64,000 nucleotides of DNA from Stutzerimonas stutzeri (GTDB lineage: Bacteria > Pseudomonadota > Gammaproteobacteria > Pseudomonadales > Pseudomonadaceae). Shown here in pieces: positions 40,287-49,763 of the stretch. The translations under genes were made by a program, and so were the position numbers. Location of the stretch: NCBI GenBank assembly GCA_019056435.1, contig CP077641.1, positions 4,340,001 through 4,404,000 on the forward strand, given 5' to 3'. The notes under the pieces were generated by a model that saw nothing but the letters and a program-made list of their open reading frames with translations, had not been told where the DNA came from and ran no database searches. The first letter of the stretch is position 1. Every line of letters begins with the position of its first letter.

Positions 40287-41034
40287 TCATTCGATCCAGT
40301 GCGGATAGAACCCCAATCCGGACGGTGCGGCGGAGGCGTCCACACGCAGGATCTGCGCCGGCAGCGGCTTCTGGCTTGAGCGGTCGTCCTCGGGGGTCGC
40401 CGGCGAAGAAGTATCGACGCCCATCGTCGAGCGTGAGAAACAGCCCCAACGCACCGTGCCCGGGCCGCTTCACCAGCACCAGCCGTTCGTCGCCGAACAG
40501 GTCCAGGCTCTCGTCGAAGCCCAGATAGGCACGCCGCTGAAACGCCAGCGGTCGCCACCGCACGCCATGGGCGAACTGTGCCGGAACGACCGCCGGCGGT
40601 GTTGCATGGGCCGCGTAGGCAATGCTTTCGGCGCTGGCCAGGACGGGTAACTCTGCGAAGTCCGCCAGCCCGGAGGCGTGCTCCCAGCGCGCACAGGCCA
40701 ACAGCACCCGGTCGACCGCGATCCCGTCGCGATCGAGTTGATCGCGCGCCGGCGAGACCGCACCGTAGCGCTTCTCGCGCCACGGCAGGACGCTGTCCAG
40801 TTGCGCATCGACCTGCCGGCCGAGGCCCGTGCCGAAAAGCAGTCGGACGCCCTGGTGCTCGATGAGCACGGCCAGGTGATCGACCGGCACCGCCTCGACC
40901 CAGCCACCATCCCGCCAGGCGAACTCACCGCTGGAATGGGTCTGGGCCGTACGCACCAGGCTGAACCGGGTATCGGCCGCGTGCGAAGCACCGGCCAGCA
41001 GCATCAGGCAGAGCAACAACCACGAGCGGCGCAT
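40287..41034 (-). CDS. Metallo-beta-lactamase-fold protein with degenerate metal site, frame slip as given
   Basis: A secreted protein of about 249 aa with signal peptide LLLCLMLLAGASHA. The middle resembles MBL-fold hydrolases (VDHLAVLIEHQGVRLLFGTG; VKRPGHGALGLFLTLDDG; YFFAGD). Where HxHxDH is expected the sequence reads ACARWEHASGL, so most first-site metal ligands are replaced. A frame break at the five-C run near 40408 (two bases) leads to a C-terminal tail ending SGLGFYPHWIE. It lies 153 bp upstream of the penicillin-binding protein gene and 3 bp from the PPOX gene, on the same strand. Confidence 0.7.
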
Positions 41035-41037
41035 GGC

Positions 41038-41967
41038 TCACCTCGACCCCTGAGGCAGGAACGGGGAACATTCGGGCGCGCCGAACGACAATGGCAGACG
41101 GGCCCGCCGCAAGGTCCAGCGCGCCGGTGTGAACACGACCATCCTCTCGGCACCGGGTGCGGCGACGATGCCATGCGCGCCGTACTGCTGCGGCCACACC
41201 ACCTCGGCATGCGCCTGGATCTGGAGCAGATCGCCACTGGCGAAGTCGATGAACAACAACCCGCAACGCGGCTCTCGGACGAGGTTGCCCAGGGTGTTGA
41301 AGAATTGGTTGCCGCTGTAGTCCGGCAACCAGAGCCGCCCATCGTCGGCCACCTCGACAAAGCCCGACGGCCCGCCCCGGTGCGAAACATCCAGACCGCC
41401 CCCCTCCGCCCCGGCGCTGCCGCTCGCGATGAACAGGGTGTCGGATCGACCGACCAGCTCGAGCCACGCGCTGTCCGGGCCGACGCCACCGAGCTGGTCG
41501 CCGGCGGTCCGTGTCTGGCTCCGCCATGGCCGCGCCTGGATGTACTTGGGGCAATTGCCGAATGACTGAGCGACCGCGACACTCAAGCCGTCGGCATCGC
41601 GCTCCACGATACGGCCGTTCACCCGGTTGCGCCGCCGCGTATGCCACTCGAGGCCGAGCACACCAACGGCGGCGCGCGGGCTCAGGCAGGCGGCGATCGG
41701 GTCATCCGACTCCAACCGTGCCGCAATGCTGAGCACCTGCGGGTGCGGCGACCAGACGAATCCTGGCGAGCCCCAAACAATGCTGGCGTGCGGTTGACCA
41801 TCGGCGTCTGCGGCGCCGAGCAACAGCGTCGGCAGGGACGCGAAGAACTGTCGGTGCTGCTCGGGCATGAAAGGCCGGATCACACGTGAGCCGATCTGCG
41901 CTATCTTTTCCTGCACGCCCACACGGGCCTGCACCCAGCGCTCACCATCATGAAAGGGCGTATTCAT
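41038..41967 (-). CDS. Pyridoxamine 5'-phosphate oxidase-family protein
   Basis: A 309-aa FMN-type split-barrel protein, about twice the size of a minimal PPOX domain. The N-terminal part has FFASLPTLLLGAADADGQPHAS, quoted in two pieces FFASLPTLLLGAAD and ADGQPHAS, and the second part has GFVEVADDGRLWLPDYSG and FFNTLGNLVREPRCGLLF, the usual PPOX strand pattern. Such two-part proteins often carry an N-terminal PPOX-like and a C-terminal flavin-binding half. Substrate unknown. The next gene on the strand, MBL-like, starts 3 bp after its stop. Confidence 0.8.
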   Translation of the reverse strand: MNTPFHDGERWVQARVGVQEKIAQIGSRVIRPFMPEQHRQFFASLPTLLLGAADADGQPHASIVWGSPGFVWSPHPQVLSIAARLESDDPIAACLSPRAAVGVLGLEWHTRRRNRVNGRIVERDADGLSVAVAQSFGNCPKYIQARPWRSQTRTAGDQLGGVGPDSAWLELVGRSDTLFIASGSAGAEGGGLDVSHRGGPSGFVEVADDGRLWLPDYSGNQFFNTLGNLVREPRCGLLFIDFASGDLLQIQAHAEVVWPQQYGAHGIVAAPGAERMVVFTPARWTLRRARLPLSFGAPECSPFLPQGSR

Positions 41968-41976
41968 GGTGCTGCC

Positions 41977-42573
41977 CTATTCCAGACCAGGCATCGGGAT
42001 ATAGCCCGGCAGTTCACGGATGCGGCCGAACCAGGCCTGTAACGCCGGATAGTCCGCCAAGTTCTGCCCACCTTCGCCGGCCAGCGCAGCGTAGGGATAG
42101 ACCGCGACGTCCGCGATAGTCGGTATCGGCGTCTCGGCCAGCCAGGCATGCTTGCCCAGCTGTTGCTCCAGCAAGGTCAGGGCCGCCTGCGCACGGCTTT
42201 CGGCAAGCGCCTGGTCGATGGGCATCCGGAACACTCGACCAAATCGAGCCGTCGCCGGCCCGTGGTGCATTTCGTTGGCAGCGAAACTCAACCAGCCCGC
42301 GATTCGCGCCTGGCTGAGCACATCCTGCGGATGCCAGGCGGGCGCATGGCGCAACGCCAGGTAGACCAGAATCGCCTGCGAGTCCGCCAGCCGAACCTCG
42401 CCGTCTTCGAGCACCGGGACCTGCCCACGCGGGTTGAGCGCCAGGAAGGCGGGTCGCTTGTGCTCACCCTGCCGCAGATCGACTGGCACCCGCTCGGCGC
42501 TCTGGCCGATCAGGCTGAGGAACAAGCGCACCTTGTAGCAGTTGCCGGAAAGGGTCAGGTCATGAAGTTTCAT
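41977..42573 (-). CDS. Glutathione S-transferase
   Basis: A 198-aa two-domain GST. The thioredoxin-like N-domain has SGNCYKVRLFLSLIG, the cis-proline motif GQVPVLEDGEVRLADSQAI and a glutathione-site serine. The C-domain has the N-capping region PTIADVAVYPYAAL. Substrate unknown. It is divergent from a TetR gene whose operator-like palindrome lies between them, so it is probably the target of that regulator. Confidence 0.9.
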   Translation of the reverse strand: MKLHDLTLSGNCYKVRLFLSLIGQSAERVPVDLRQGEHKRPAFLALNPRGQVPVLEDGEVRLADSQAILVYLALRHAPAWHPQDVLSQARIAGWLSFAANEMHHGPATARFGRVFRMPIDQALAESRAQAALTLLEQQLGKHAWLAETPIPTIADVAVYPYAALAGEGGQNLADYPALQAWFGRIRELPGYIPMPGLE

Positions 42574-42613
42574 CGCCGCGTGCCTCGGTAGGGTGAAGAC
42601 GACTCGATAATAG

Positions 42614-42627
42614 ACAGACCAGTCTGT
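42614..42627. promoter_or_regulatory. TetR-type operator palindrome
   Basis: ACAGAC-CA-GTCTGT, a perfect 6-bp inverted repeat, is placed between the divergent GST and TetR genes and next to a TATAGT -10-like word. It contains the GACCAGTC core that also occurs upstream of the second TetR gene (47534-47541). Confidence 0.7.
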
Positions 42628-42704
42628 ATAGTTCAAGCGGAAAGTTGTCACCAGCCGCCATCCGCAGCCAAGGTCGCGCATAATGGTGGCCCGAGGAGAC
42701 CGAC

Positions 42705-43264
42705 ATGGCTACGAACAAGCGCGACCAGTTGCTCGGCACCGCTGAGCGTCTGTTCTACACCGAGGGTTATCACGCCACAGGCATCGACCGGATATTGAGC
42801 GAGTCTGGCGTGGCGAAGATGACGCTCTACAAGCACTTCAAGTCGAAGGATGACCTGATCCTGGCCGTGCTCGACGCGCGCCAGCAGCCCATGCTCGAGC
42901 GGCTACGCTCCGCGCGTGAAAGGCTCCCGCCACGCCAGGCCTTGATGGGTGTGTTCGACGGGTTGGACGCGATGATCCACAGCCCGACGGCGTTCTGTGG
43001 CTGTCTGTTCATCAACGCGGCGGCCGAGTACCAGGACCGCGACCACCCCATTCATCAGCGGGCGGCTGCATACAAGGCACAGTTCCAGACGCACCTGCAC
43101 GCCCTGCTGCAAGACCTCGGCGCCACACAAGCCGAGCCGCTTGCGCGGCAACTGCAGTTCCTGATCGAGGGGCCTTGAGCATGGCCCACATCGAAGGGCC
43201 CGGCGACCAGGCCAAGCTGGCAAAGGCCGCCGCCGAGCAGCTGCTTCAGTCAGCTGGCCTCTGA
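42705..43264 (+). CDS. TetR-family regulator of GST, frame slip near C terminus as given
   Basis: A repressor of about 186 aa. The N-terminal helix-turn-helix includes LLGTAERLFYTEGYHATGID and VAKMTLYKHFKSKDDLI. The ligand domain has the FCGCLFINAAAEY motif seen in YbiH/NemR-like regulators. As given, the protein stops at 43178; adding one G to the four-G run at 43168-43171 restores ALSMAHIEGPGDQAKLAKAA and a normal end at 43264. Divergent from the GST gene. Confidence 0.82.
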
Positions 43265-43285
43265 CCTGAGGCCAGTGGTGGCCTA

Positions 43286-46200
43286 TCAGGTCGACGCATT
43301 GGGCTTGACCCTGAACCAGGCCGCATAGAGCGCGGGCAGGAACAGCAAGGTCAGTGCCGTTGCCACGATCAGGCCCCCATGATCGCCACCGCCATCGGCC
43401 CGAAGAACACGCTGCGCGACAGCGGAATCATTGCCAGCACCGACGCCAGCGCCGTCAGCACGATGGGGCGGAACCGCCGTACCGTTGCATCGACGATGGC
43501 ATTGAAGCGGTCCTGACCGGCGGCGATGTCCTGTTCGATCTGATCCACCAGGATCACGGAATTGCGCATGATCATCCCCGACAGCGCAATGGTGCCGAGC
43601 ATGGCGACGAAACCGAACGGTTTGTTGAGCAGGAGCAGGAACAGCGCCACGCCAATCAGCCCCAGCGGTGCGGTCAGGAACACCATGGCCGAGCGCGAGA
43701 AGCTCTTGAGCTGCAGCATCAACAGGCTGACCACCACAATGACGAACAGCGGCATCCCCGCGTTCACCGACGCCTGGCCGCGACTGGAGTCCTCCACCGT
43801 GCCGCCCACTTCCAGCAGATAGCCGCTCGGCAGCTCTGCGCGAATCTCAGCCAGACTCGGTTCGATCTGCTGGACCAGCGTGGCCGGCTGCTGATCGCCA
43901 TAGATGTCGGCGCGCACGGTCACGGTCGGCAACCGGTTGCGATGCCAGATGACGCCCTCCTCGAAGCCGTACTCCAGCGTTGCGACCTGCGCCAGCGGCA
44001 CGTTACGCCCGTTGGTCGTTGGGATGGCCAGGCTGGGAAGCATCGACAGCGACAGGCGCTCCTGCTCGGTGCCGCGCAGTACGATCTCGATCAGCTCGTT
44101 GTCCTCGCGGAACTGGCTGGCCGACGCTCCATTGAAGGTGCGATTGAGAAAGCTCGACAGTTCGGCCGTGCTGACACCCAGCGCGCGCGCCCGATCCTGG
44201 TCGACATGCAGCCAGACCGCCTTGCTCGGCTCCTGCCAGTCGAGGTGCACGTTGGCCACGTGGGGGTTCTCGCGCACCTTGGCGGCCACCTGGCGAGCCA
44301 GCTTGCGCGCAACGTCGATGTGCTCGCCCGTGACCCGGAACTGTACCGGGTAGCCAACCGGGGGCCGTTCTCCAGTCGACTCACGCGGCCGCGCAAGGTC
44401 GGGAAATCCTCTCGCAGCCGTTCGATCAGCCAAGTGCGCAGCGCTTCTCGCTGCTCGATGCTCTCGGACAGCACGACGAACTGCGCGAAGCTGGTCGCAG
44501 GCAATTGCTGGTCCAGCGGCAGGTAGAAGCGCGGCGACCCGTTACCGATATAGGCCACGTAGTTATCGATACCGGCGCGATCCTCGAGCATCGCTTCGAG
44601 GCGACGCACCTCTGCCTCGGTGGCCTTCAGCGAGGCACCCTCGGCCAGTTTGAGATCGACCATGAGTTCCAGACGGCCGGAGGCCGGGAAGAACTGCTGC
44701 GGCACGATGCGAAAGAGCGCGATCGAGCCGGCGAACAAGAGCAGCGTCAGGATGATGACTGTCTTGCGATGGCTGACGCAGTAATGAATCACGCGCCGCA
44801 CGCGCTGGTAAAAGCGGGTCGAATAGGGGTCGTATACCTGGCTCTCACCACCGTGCTTTTGCGCATGCTTGCGAGCCAGGTCAGGCAGCAGCTTGTCGCC
44901 CAGGAGCGGCACGAACATCACCGCGGCGATCCAGGAGGCGATCAGCGCGATGGTAACGACCTGAAAGATCGATCGGGTGTATTCACCCGTGCTCGATTGC
45001 GCCGTGGCGATCGGCAGGAAACCAGCCGCGGTGATCAGGGTGCCTGTCAGCATCGGAAAGGCCGTGCTAGACCAGGCGTAACTGGCCGCCTTGAGCCGAT
45101 CGTAGCCCTGCTCCATCTTGATCGCCATCATCTCCACGGCAATGATCGCGTCGTCGACCAGCAGCCCGAGCGCCAGCACCAGCGCACCGAGCGAGATCTT
45201 GTGCAGGCCGATGTCGAAGTAGTTCATCGCGGCGAAGGTCATCGCCAGCACCAACGGGATCGACAGCGCCACCACCAGACCGGTGCGCACGCCCAGCGAG
45301 AAGAAACTCACCAGCAGCACGATGACCAGCGCCTCGATCAGCACTTTCACGAACTCACCGACGCCGGTCTTCACCGCCGCTGGCTGGTCGGACACTTTGC
45401 TCAAGGCCATGCCGGCCGGCAGCTCGCGCTGCAACCGGGCGAACTCCTGCTGCAGCGCCTCGCCCAGCAGAAGGATGTCGCCACCCTCCTTCATCGACAC
45501 CGCCAGGCCGATAGCCGGCTCGCCCATGAAGCGCATGCGCGGCGCCGGCGGATCGTTGAAGCCGCGATGCACCTCGGCCACGTCGCCGATGCGGAAGGTG
45601 TCGTTGCCAACGCGGATGGGGAAGTCGCGGATTTGCTTGACCGTTTCGAACCGGCCGGTCACCCAAAGTTGAACCCGATCGCTCGGCGTCTCGACGAAAC
45701 CGGCCGACATCACCGCATTCTGCCCTTCGAGCGCCTGCCTGACCGCCTCCAGCGGGACGCCCAGGCTCGCCAGCTTGACGTTGGACAGCTCGATCCAAAT
45801 CTTCTCGTCCTGCAACCCGATGAGCTCGACCTTGCCGACGTTCTTCACCCGTTGCAGCTGCAACTGGATGCGGTCGGCATAGTCCTTGAGCACCGCGTAG
45901 TCGAACCCCTTGCCCGTCAGTGCGTAGATATTGCCGAAGGTCGTGCCGAACTCATCGTTGAAGAACGGCCCCTGGACGCCCGCCGGCAGCGTGTGGCGTA
46001 TGTCGCCGACCTTCTTGCGGATCTGGTACCACAGCTCGGGGATCTCGTCGGAATGCATCGAGTCCCGTGCCATGAATGTGATGTTGGATTCACCGGGGCG
46101 TGAGAAGGAAACGATGCGTTCGTACTCGCCCGTTTCCATCAGTTTCTTCTCGATGCGCTCGGTCACCTGGCGGGACATTTCTTCGGCGGTCGCGCCCGGC

Positions 46201-46367
46201 CACTGCGTCTGGATGACCATGGCCTTGAAGGTGAAGGGCGGGTCCTCGCTCTGGCCAAGCTTGCTGTAGGACAGCGCGCCGACCACCGCCAGCAGCAGCA
46301 TGAGATAGACGACGATCTGCCGGTTGCCGAGCGCCCAGGCGGAAAGATTGAAGCGCATGGGGGTCAC
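43286..46367 (-). CDS. RND efflux transporter permease, two frame breaks as given
   Basis: Inner-membrane proton/drug antiporter of the HAE-RND family, about 1027 aa. The N-terminal part to about residue 670 reads from 46367 (RIEKKLMETGEYERIVSF; transmembrane Asp pair in LALGLLVDDAIIAVEM). Breaks at the five-C run near 44359 (coding strand) and the five-G run near 43373 each need one base. The C-terminal half includes GTIALSGMIMRNSVILVDQI and, after repair, GGLIVATALTLLFLPALYAA. It follows its membrane fusion partner with an ATGA overlap. No outer-membrane channel gene is adjacent. Substrate unknown. Confidence 0.88.
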
Positions 46368-47461
46368 TCCTGGGCTGCCATCACGACCGAACGGTTGTCA
46401 CGGTCGACTGCCCGCACCGCCTGACCTTCATGAAGCAACTGGACCCCGGCGAGCACGACCCAGTCATCGGCGTTCAGCCCTTCGAGCACGGGCACCTGCG
46501 ACTCGCCGAACGAGCCGGTACGCACCCTGACACGCTCGAGCGTGGCATCGGCCTTTACCCGCCAGACATAGGCATTGCCCTGCTCGGCCGTCACCGCCGA
46601 AAGCGGCACCGCCAGCGGGACCTCGGCCTTGCTGCGAATCGAAACCCGCGCGCTCTGGCCCAATTCCGCTGGCACCTCGGCATCGGTGAAAGCGACCCGC
46701 GCCGAGTAGGTTCGCGATTGCTGGTCGGCTGCAGGCGAGAGCTCGCGGATTCGTCCGGGATACTGTCGTCCCGGCTGCGACCAAAGCTCGACGGACACTT
46801 CCTGGCCGACCGCGTGACGTTCGAAGGCCTGCTCCGGGAGGCTGATCGCCACCTCGCGCTCGCCATCTGCAGCCAGCACGAAGGCCGTCTGGCCGGCCGC
46901 GACCACCTGACCGACCTCGATGTGGCGCTGGGCGATGACCCCGTCTCGCGTCGCGCGCAGGGTGGCGTATCCGACCTGGTTGTTCGCCACATCGAACTCG
47001 GCCTTGGCCTGCTGCAGACGTGCTTGCGCCGAGCGGAACGCATTATCGGAGGCATCGAACTGCGACCTGCTGACCAGCTGGCGATCCAGCAGGGTCTTGT
47101 AGCGATCACGTTCGGCACGGGCGACTCGCAGGTTGGCCTCGGCAGCGGCGACCTGAGCGCGAATGCCTTCGAGCTGCAGGCGAACATCCTGGGGGTCCAG
47201 GCTTGCCAGCGCCTGCTCCTTGCGAACCCGGTCGCCCGCCTCCACCAGACGCTCCGTGACCTTGCCGCCGATACGAAACGCCAGTTCCGGCTCGTATCGC
47301 GCATGGACTTCGCCTGGGTAGCTTTCGATCGACTCGCTTGCCGGCTGCGGCTGGACGACCATCACCGGCTGTGGCGGTGCCTGTTCTGCCACCTCTTCGC
47401 TGCAACCGGCAAGGAAGACGAAGGTAAGCACACCGAGCAAGTGAAGCGGCGGACGGATCAC
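46364..47461 (-). CDS. RND efflux periplasmic adaptor (membrane fusion lipoprotein)
   Basis: HlyD-type adaptor of about 365 aa. The start is taken as the GTG at 47461, giving a lipoprotein signal LHLLGVLTFVFLAGCSEE with lipobox cysteine; the open frame extends upstream through the TetR promoter. The coiled-coil hairpin is at about 85-165 and the lipoyl and beta-barrel regions have GGKVTERLVEAGDRVRKEQ and GVIAQRHIEVGQVVAAGQ. First gene of the pump operon, divergent from a TetR gene. Confidence 0.87.
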   Translation of the reverse strand: MIRPPLHLLGVLTFVFLAGCSEEVAEQAPPQPVMVVQPQPASESIESYPGEVHARYEPELAFRIGGKVTERLVEAGDRVRKEQALASLDPQDVRLQLEGIRAQVAAAEANLRVARAERDRYKTLLDRQLVSRSQFDASDNAFRSAQARLQQAKAEFDVANNQVGYATLRATRDGVIAQRHIEVGQVVAAGQTAFVLAADGEREVAISLPEQAFERHAVGQEVSVELWSQPGRQYPGRIRELSPAADQQSRTYSARVAFTDAEVPAELGQSARVSIRSKAEVPLAVPLSAVTAEQGNAYVWRVKADATLERVRVRTGSFGESQVPVLEGLNADDWVVLAGVQLLHEGQAVRAVDRDNRSVVMAAQE

Positions 47462-47530
47462 GTTGTGAACTCTCTCTGTCGGAAAGGCGGGTTTGTAATA
47501 CTTGTACTGCCCGGTATAGTAAAAATCCCG

Positions 47531-47547
47531 TACCGACCAGTCCAGTA
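47531..47547. promoter_or_regulatory. Putative TetR operator in pump/tetR intergenic region
   Basis: TACCGACCAGTCCAGTA is an imperfect inverted repeat with the core GACCAGTC, 11 bp before the TetR start. It shares this core with the operator at 42614. It overlaps the likely promoters of both divergent genes. Confidence 0.55.
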
Positions 47548-47558
47548 TTAAAACGCTC

Positions 47559-48212
47559 ATGTCCGATCGCACCACCGCCCCCGGGCCAGGCCGCCCCAAA
47601 GACCCCGCCAAACGCGAAGCCATCCTGGGCGCTGCACAGGTGCTGTTTCTCGCCAATGGTTACGAAGGCAGCAGCATGGAGGCCATTGCCGCCGAGGCCG
47701 GAGTGTCGAAGCTCACCCTCTACAGCCACTTCCGGGACAAGGAGGCACTGTTCTGCGATGCCGTGAAAAGCACCTGCGAGACTCGGCTACCGCGCAGTCT
47801 GTTTCTGCTTGAGCCGGGTCGAACCATGGAACAGGTGCTGCTCGCCATCGGGACGGCATTCCAGGCGCTGGTCAACAGTCCCGAATCGATCGGCCTGCAT
47901 CGGGTGATGGTGGCAATGGCGACGCAGAATCCCGCACTGTCGCGCCTGTTCTTCGATGCCGGCCCGCAGCGGTTGCTGGGCGACCTCGAAGCCCTGTTCG
48001 CCGAAGCCGACCGTCGTGGACTGCTGGTAGCGCCGGCGCCTCTGAGCGCGGCCGAGCATTTCTGCTCGCTGGTCAAGGGCGGCGCGCATTTTCGCCTGCT
48101 GATCGGCTACAGCGATGAACCGACCGCCGACGAAGCGGAGCGTCACGTGCGCGAGGTGGTCAGCCTGTTCCTGCGCGCCTATGGCCCAAGTGCTGCCGGC
48201 AAGCCCGACTAG
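47559..48212 (+). CDS. TetR-family regulator of RND pump
   Basis: A 217-aa repressor with helix-turn-helix residues SSMEAIAAEAGVSKLTLYSHF and a C-terminal TetR_C_7-like domain (ETRLPRSLFLLEPGRTMEQ). It is divergent from the adaptor-RND operon, the classical place for a local efflux repressor. Ligand unknown. Confidence 0.87.
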   Translation: MSDRTTAPGPGRPKDPAKREAILGAAQVLFLANGYEGSSMEAIAAEAGVSKLTLYSHFRDKEALFCDAVKSTCETRLPRSLFLLEPGRTMEQVLLAIGTAFQALVNSPESIGLHRVMVAMATQNPALSRLFFDAGPQRLLGDLEALFAEADRRGLLVAPAPLSAAEHFCSLVKGGAHFRLLIGYSDEPTADEAERHVREVVSLFLRAYGPSAAGKPD

Positions 48213-48235
48213 GACCGCCGGCACGCGACGCTGTC

Positions 48236-49444
48236 TCAGTCGTGGCTCAACGCACCGATCCGGTGGATGGACAGGTCCGCGCCGTTGAATTCCTCCTCCT
48301 GGGTCAGGCGAATGCCAACGGTCGACCTGAGCAGGCCGTAAACGAGGAAACCACCCACCAGCGCAACCAGGATTCCGAGTACGGATCCTGCGACCTGGCT
48401 ACCCAGGCTCACCCCACCGAGCCCGCCCAGCGCCTGCTGACCGAAGATCCCACAGGCCAGACCACCCCAGACACCGCACAGGCCATGCAAGGGCCAGACG
48501 CCCAACACGTCATCGACTTTCCACTTGCTTTGCGCAGCGGTGAAGTTCCAGACGAACAAGGCACCCGCGACGAGGCCTGTGGCCAGCGCACCGATCGGGT
48601 GCATGAGGTCGGAGCCGGCACACACGGCGACCAGGCCGGCAAGCGGGCCGTTGTGCAGGAAGCCCGGATCGTTGCGGCCGACCAGCCAGGCCGCCGCGGT
48701 GCCGCCGACCATCGCCATCAGCGAGTTCAGCGCAACCAGCCCGCTGACCGCCTCGAGTGTCTGGGCGCTCATCACGTTGAAGCCGAACCAGCCTACGATG
48801 AGAATCCACGAACCCAGGGCCAGGAACGGGATGTTCGACGGCGCGAAGGCCACCAGCCGGCCGTCACGGTAGCGACCGTTGCGCCGCCCCAGCAACACGA
48901 CTGCACCAAACGCCAGCCAGCCGCCCATGCCGTGGACCACCACAGATCCGGCGAAGTCATGAAAAGGCGCGCCGAAGCGAGCTTCCAGCCAGGCTTGCAG
49001 GCCCAGGTTGCCGTTCCAGATCAGACCTTCGAAAAATGGGTAGACGAACGCGACGATCAACAGCGTCGCGCAGAGTTGCGGCCCGAATTTGGCGCGCTCG
49101 GCGATCCCGCCGGAAATGATGGCTGGAATCGCTGCGGCGAAGGTCAGAAGGAAAAAGAACTTGACCAGCGAGTAGCCGTTTTCGGCAATCAGCTGGTCCG
49201 CAGGTTCGAGAAAGGTCACGCCATAGGCGACCCAGTAGCCAACGAAGAAGTAAGCCAGCGTGGACACCGCGAAATCGGCGATGATCTTCGACAGCGCATT
49301 GACCTGATTCTTCAGGCGCACCGTGCCCACTTCGAGGAAGGCGAATCCGGCGTGCATCGCCAGTACCATCACTGCGCCCATCAGGATGAATAACGAATTG
49401 GCGCCGTGAATCAGCACCTCCACCGCACTGCTTGGATTGTCCAT
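48236..49444 (-). CDS. amt: Ammonium transporter
   Basis: A 402-aa Amt channel with about 11 membrane segments. Typical stretches are MHAGFAFLEVGTVRLKN, FDHFAGS-type central motif (here FHDFAGSVVVHGMGG) and the twin-His region GPLAGLVAVCAGSDLMHP and HGLCGVWGGL. Conducts ammonium/ammonia across the inner membrane. No glnK is adjacent. I found no clear sigma-54 promoter upstream. Confidence 0.93.
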   Translation of the reverse strand: MDNPSSAVEVLIHGANSLFILMGAVMVLAMHAGFAFLEVGTVRLKNQVNALSKIIADFAVSTLAYFFVGYWVAYGVTFLEPADQLIAENGYSLVKFFFLLTFAAAIPAIISGGIAERAKFGPQLCATLLIVAFVYPFFEGLIWNGNLGLQAWLEARFGAPFHDFAGSVVVHGMGGWLAFGAVVLLGRRNGRYRDGRLVAFAPSNIPFLALGSWILIVGWFGFNVMSAQTLEAVSGLVALNSLMAMVGGTAAAWLVGRNDPGFLHNGPLAGLVAVCAGSDLMHPIGALATGLVAGALFVWNFTAAQSKWKVDDVLGVWPLHGLCGVWGGLACGIFGQQALGGLGGVSLGSQVAGSVLGILVALVGGFLVYGLLRSTVGIRLTQEEEFNGADLSIHRIGALSHD

Positions 49445-49763
49445 CGACCAGGTTCCACCGAATCATTTCGCACCAAAACGGCAAGCGCGACCCACAGCGC
49501 GCACCAGAATGCGTCACAGCGGGAAAGCCATTTGCCACCTTCGTCGCGGTGCGCGGGTCAACGGTCCTGAACAAGCCATTGGGGCCTGACTAGGGACGGC
49601 CGCCGGCGCCCACCGCTGCGATCGCGCCGTCCGGATGCGCCATTTGTGAGCTTCAGACGAAACGATCGCACCAGGACACAGCAAAACCCGTACCAGCACA
49701 TGGCCAGTTCGACCCAAAGCAAGGCATCGGCAAGCGGTGAGCGCCCCCGTTTAGGCCCCGCCG
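49445..49763. other. Gene-free stretch upstream of amt
   Basis: About 319 bp between the amt start and the dgt stop, both on the minus strand. It should hold the amt promoter. I looked for a GG-N10-GC sigma-54 element on the minus strand and did not find a good one. No hairpin terminator with a U-tract is obvious after dgt. Confidence 0.5.

Noticed and set aside
49445..49763. Sigma-54 promoter for amt
   Set aside because: No minus-strand GG-N10-GC pair with acceptable flanks was found by eye.
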